A DNA stretch of 64,000 nucleotides from the NCBI RefSeq assembly GCF_018760365.1, contig NZ_JAHIAB010000004.1, positions 62,001 to 126,000 on the forward strand, written 5' to 3'. Positions within the stretch are counted from its first letter, which is position 1, and every line of letters begins with the position of its first letter. This document shows positions 61,860 to 64,000 of this stretch, piece by piece. The notes under the pieces are model-generated. The model was not told where the DNA came from. It did not search any database and saw nothing but the letters and a program-made list of their open reading frames with translations. The position numbers were made by a program, and so were the translations under genes. This stretch comes from Pseudooceanicola endophyticus (lineage in GTDB: Bacteria; Pseudomonadota; Alphaproteobacteria; Rhodobacterales; Rhodobacteraceae).

Positions 61860-63215
61860 TCAGTCCAGGTCTTCCGGCAGCAACAGGTTCAGGATCACCG
61901 ACAGTGCGGCGGCGGGCAGCAGGCCCGAGGTCAGCAGGATCTTCGCCATCGAGGGCAGGTGCTGCAGCGCCGCGGGTTCCAGCTGCAGGCCAAAGCCCAT
62001 CGATAGCGAAACCGCGAAGATCACCATGTTGCGGCGGTTCCAGGTGACCTCGGAGAGCATGTTGATCCCCGCCGAGGCGACCATGCCGAACATCACGATC
62101 ACCGCGCCGCCCAGCACATTGGTGGGTACGGTGGCGACGATGGCGCCGAATTTCGGCACCAGGCCGCAGATGATCAGGAAGATCGCGCCGATGGTCACCA
62201 CGTGACGGCTCATCACGCCGGTCATCGACACCAGGCCGACGTTCTGGCTGAACGAGGTGTTGGGCAGCCCGCCGAAGACCCCGGCGATGGCGGTGCCAAG
62301 GCCATCGGCAAAGGTGGCGCCGGCGATCTCGCGGTCGGTGGCCTCGCGGCCCGCGCCGCCCTTGGTGATCCCCGAGGTGTCGCCCACCGTCTCGATCGCC
62401 GAGACCACGGCCATGAAGCACATGCCGACGATGATCGCCGGATCGAAGGCGATCCCCCATTTGAACGGCATCGGCAGGTCGAAGTAGCTGGCCCGGCCGA
62501 CATTGGCAAAGCTGACCTGGCCCATCAGCAGCGCCACCACGTAGCCCGCGATCAGCCCGATCAGCACCGAGGAGACCGAGACCATGCCCTTGCCGAAGAA
62601 CGACAGCGCCAGGGCCACGATGACCACCGTCAGCGCCGGCACCCACATGGCAAGCGAGCCGAACTCGGGCTTGCCGATCAGCGGCACGCCACCGGCGGCA
62701 TACTGGATGCCGGTCTTCAGCAGCGCCAGGCCGATCATCAGCACGATGAGGCCGGTGACCAGCGGCGGCAGGGCATTGCGGATGCGGCGAATGATGAAGC
62801 CCAGGCAGAAGTGGAAGCAGCCGCCAAGCGCGATGCCGGTCATCAGGGCGGCCATCCCCTCGGGGCCCTTGCCGGCCACGGCCGGGATCATCACCGGCAG
62901 GAAGGCGAAGGAGGTGCCCTGCACGATGGGCAGCTTGGCCCCCACCGGGCCGAAGGTGATGGTCTGGAAGAGCGTCGCGATCCCGGCGAAGAGCATCGCC
63001 ATCTGGATCATGTAGGTCATGTCCGGGAAGCCGAGCGCCCCCTGGTCGGAGCCATAGCCGAAGCCTGCGGCTCCGGCGATGATGATGGAGGGCGTGATGT
63101 TGGATGCGAACATCGCCAGCACATGCTGGATTCCCAGCGGAACCGCATCGGCGATGGGCGGCATGTAGTCGGGATCACGCAGCTGTTCGTGCGTTCCCAG
63201 TCGGGCGTGCGCCAT
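61860..63215 (-). CDS. NCS2 family nucleobase permease, probably urate/xanthine
   Basis: A 451-residue nucleobase:cation symporter with fourteen helices. The NCS2 signature is seen in QHVLAMFASNITPSIIIAGA, FAFLPVMIPAVAGKG, and the substrate-binding FMAVVSAIETVGDTSGI and GGLPNTSFSQNVGLVSMTGV, the latter with the asparagine and glutamine of the purine group. The genes before it on the same strand encode ureidoglycolate lyase and ureidoglycine aminohydrolase, so urate or xanthine is the likeliest cargo. It starts 54 bases after allA and is the last gene of the run. Confidence 0.88.
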   Translation of the reverse strand: MAHARLGTHEQLRDPDYMPPIADAVPLGIQHVLAMFASNITPSIIIAGAAGFGYGSDQGALGFPDMTYMIQMAMLFAGIATLFQTITFGPVGAKLPIVQGTSFAFLPVMIPAVAGKGPEGMAALMTGIALGGCFHFCLGFIIRRIRNALPPLVTGLIVLMIGLALLKTGIQYAAGGVPLIGKPEFGSLAMWVPALTVVIVALALSFFGKGMVSVSSVLIGLIAGYVVALLMGQVSFANVGRASYFDLPMPFKWGIAFDPAIIVGMCFMAVVSAIETVGDTSGITKGGAGREATDREIAGATFADGLGTAIAGVFGGLPNTSFSQNVGLVSMTGVMSRHVVTIGAIFLIICGLVPKFGAIVATVPTNVLGGAVIVMFGMVASAGINMLSEVTWNRRNMVIFAVSLSMGFGLQLEPAALQHLPSMAKILLTSGLLPAAALSVILNLLLPEDLD

Positions 63216-63269
63216 GTTTCTGTTCCCCGGTCTTGTTTCTGAACGCGCCCCTCGTTCACGGGGGCGTGT

Positions 63270-63758
63270 TCAGAGCGTGACGGAAAACGGAACAGGCAGG
63301 AAGTGCTCTTCCAGATTCGGGGTGCTTCCGATGCGGTCCACAACGGCAAAAAGTCCCGGAGCTGCCAAGGGGGTAAGCACCCCGTGCCAGGTATTGCGCA
63401 GGAAGTTCACACCCTGGCCGGGCTGGCAGAGGAAGGCGCGCGGCGCGCCGGGCACGCCGCCCTCATCCGGCGCCACGATCACCATCCAGGGGGCCTCGGA
63501 CATCGGCAGGAACGCCTGGGAGCCCTCGGGGTGGCGTTCCAGCAGGTCGCATTCGTAGGGAAGGTCGCGCGGGACGGCCCTGAAGACCGAGATGCCGGCC
63601 TGTCCGCCGGGGCCGAAATCCATCCGGGCGCGGTCGTGGTAGCGTTCGCACATGCCGGCATTGATCAGCTTGTCGTAGCTTTCCGTCACCTCCAGCACGT
63701 CGCCGAAGGGGGCGAAGGCCTCGGCGGTCAGAGGCTCGGCGCGGATCGTCAGGCTCAT
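63270..63758 (-). CDS. allA: Ureidoglycolate lyase
   Basis: A 162-residue cupin-like enzyme that splits (S)-ureidoglycolate to glyoxylate and urea, near the end of purine and allantoin breakdown. The opening IRAEPLTAEAFAPFGDVLEV, the HDRARMDFGPGG segment, LERHPEGSQAFLPM and the C-terminal WHGVLTPLAAPGLFAVVDR are characteristic. Its start overlaps the previous stop by four bases (ATGA). It is in one operon with the ureidoglycine aminohydrolase gene and the NCS2 permease. Confidence 0.94.
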   Translation of the reverse strand: MSLTIRAEPLTAEAFAPFGDVLEVTESYDKLINAGMCERYHDRARMDFGPGGQAGISVFRAVPRDLPYECDLLERHPEGSQAFLPMSEAPWMVIVAPDEGGVPGAPRAFLCQPGQGVNFLRNTWHGVLTPLAAPGLFAVVDRIGSTPNLEEHFLPVPFSVTL

Positions 63759-64000
63759 GCCAGCACCAGGCTGGGGTGGCGGTTCACGTCCTTGTAGAGC
63801 AGGTAGCGGAAGGGCTCATCGCCGATCTGTTCGCAGGCCTGGGGGCAGAAGGCGCGCAGCCACATGAAATCGCCCGGGCCGACCTCGACCCAGTCGGTGT
63901 TCAGCAGGTAGCGGGCCCGGCCTTCCAGAACATAGAGGCCGTGCTCCATGATATGCGTCTCGGCGAAGGGGATGCGGCCGCCCTTGCCGAAGGTGACGAT
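63755..64000 (-). CDS. allE: (S)-ureidoglycine aminohydrolase, 3' part
   Basis: The C-terminal 81 residues of a bicupin enzyme that deaminates (S)-ureidoglycine to (S)-ureidoglycolate and ammonia. The second cupin domain shows ETHIMEHGLYVLEGRARYLL with the Mn-binding histidines and glutamate, then DWVEVGPGDFMWLRAFCPQA, both typical of AllE/UGHY. The frame is open to the window edge, so the start is outside. It is translationally coupled to allA, whose substrate it makes. The rest of the allantoin pathway probably lies just beyond the edge. Confidence 0.9.
   Translation of the reverse strand: MVTFGKGGRIPFAETHIMEHGLYVLEGRARYLLNTDWVEVGPGDFMWLRAFCPQACEQIGDEPFRYLLYKDVNRHPSLVLA

Overview
The window is GC-rich, densely coded chromosomal DNA from an alphaproteobacterium, most likely of the Rhodobacteraceae (Rhodobacter/Paracoccus/Roseobacter relatives). 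Supporting signs are the petP-petR regulator pair, the xseB-ispA-dxs cluster, an acuI-type reductase, a bacterial ALDH16 beside deoC, a serC-serA operon with an alphaproteobacterial-style leader, and an interspersed intergenic repeat of a kind common in that family. I see no rRNA, tRNA, CRISPR array, prophage or transposase. About 60 protein genes cover nearly everything; the only gap above 300 bases (31773-32097) holds a repeat copy and a TPP riboswitch.

Layout. 1-2147: end of msrA, a HupE-like membrane protein and a DMT exporter. 2239-10097: a polyamine (putrescine-type) uptake and catabolism locus: FAD amine oxidase, two permeases, ATPase and binding protein on the minus strand, then a GntR/FCD regulator and a putrescine-type aminotransferase on the plus strand. 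The 10-base palindrome TTTGATCAAA, or its core, lies before both the binding-protein gene and the aminotransferase. 10242-15231: an FNT channel, an HxlR regulator divergent from an Old Yellow Enzyme, ilvE, and petP-petR. 15306-23338: an APH-fold kinase, xseB-ispA-dxs (isoprenoid supply), ExoD, an epimerase-like protein, AMP nucleosidase and HU. 23497-26940: a marR-emrB-emrA efflux operon with two tandem SlyA-type operators. 27182-31772: a second DMT exporter, a CcdA-like/thioredoxin pair, a small membrane protein, an AEC carrier and aroC.

31961-35980: TPP riboswitch, thiBPQ and a degenerate 2-keto-3-deoxygalactonokinase-like protein. 36068-39446: deoC with a two-domain ALDH16. 39583-42317: serB, acuI and a FadR-type regulator. 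42471-50159: an FAD-linked 2-hydroxyacid dehydrogenase, a fused indolepyruvate:ferredoxin oxidoreductase, an ADP-forming acyl-CoA synthetase and an enoyl-CoA hydratase. Together these could run aryl-lactate or 2-oxoacid oxidation to an acyl-CoA and ATP. 50170-57266: psuG and an HTH-fused pseudouridine kinase, divergent from an Fe/2-oxoglutarate dioxygenase and a PotD-type ABC transporter, with paired AACAA..GTTTTG boxes between them. 57451-60273: serC-serA. 60333-64000: a mini heme-copper-oxidase-like membrane protein, a PP1/ApaH-type phosphatase, and a urate/allantoin block (NCS2 permease, allA and the end of the ureidoglycine aminohydrolase gene) that runs off the window.

The strongest unexplained signal is the intergenic repeat family: twelve copies, mostly in convergent gaps. 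Two copies are long (about 125 bases), and one base pair of their terminator stem has flipped on both sides.
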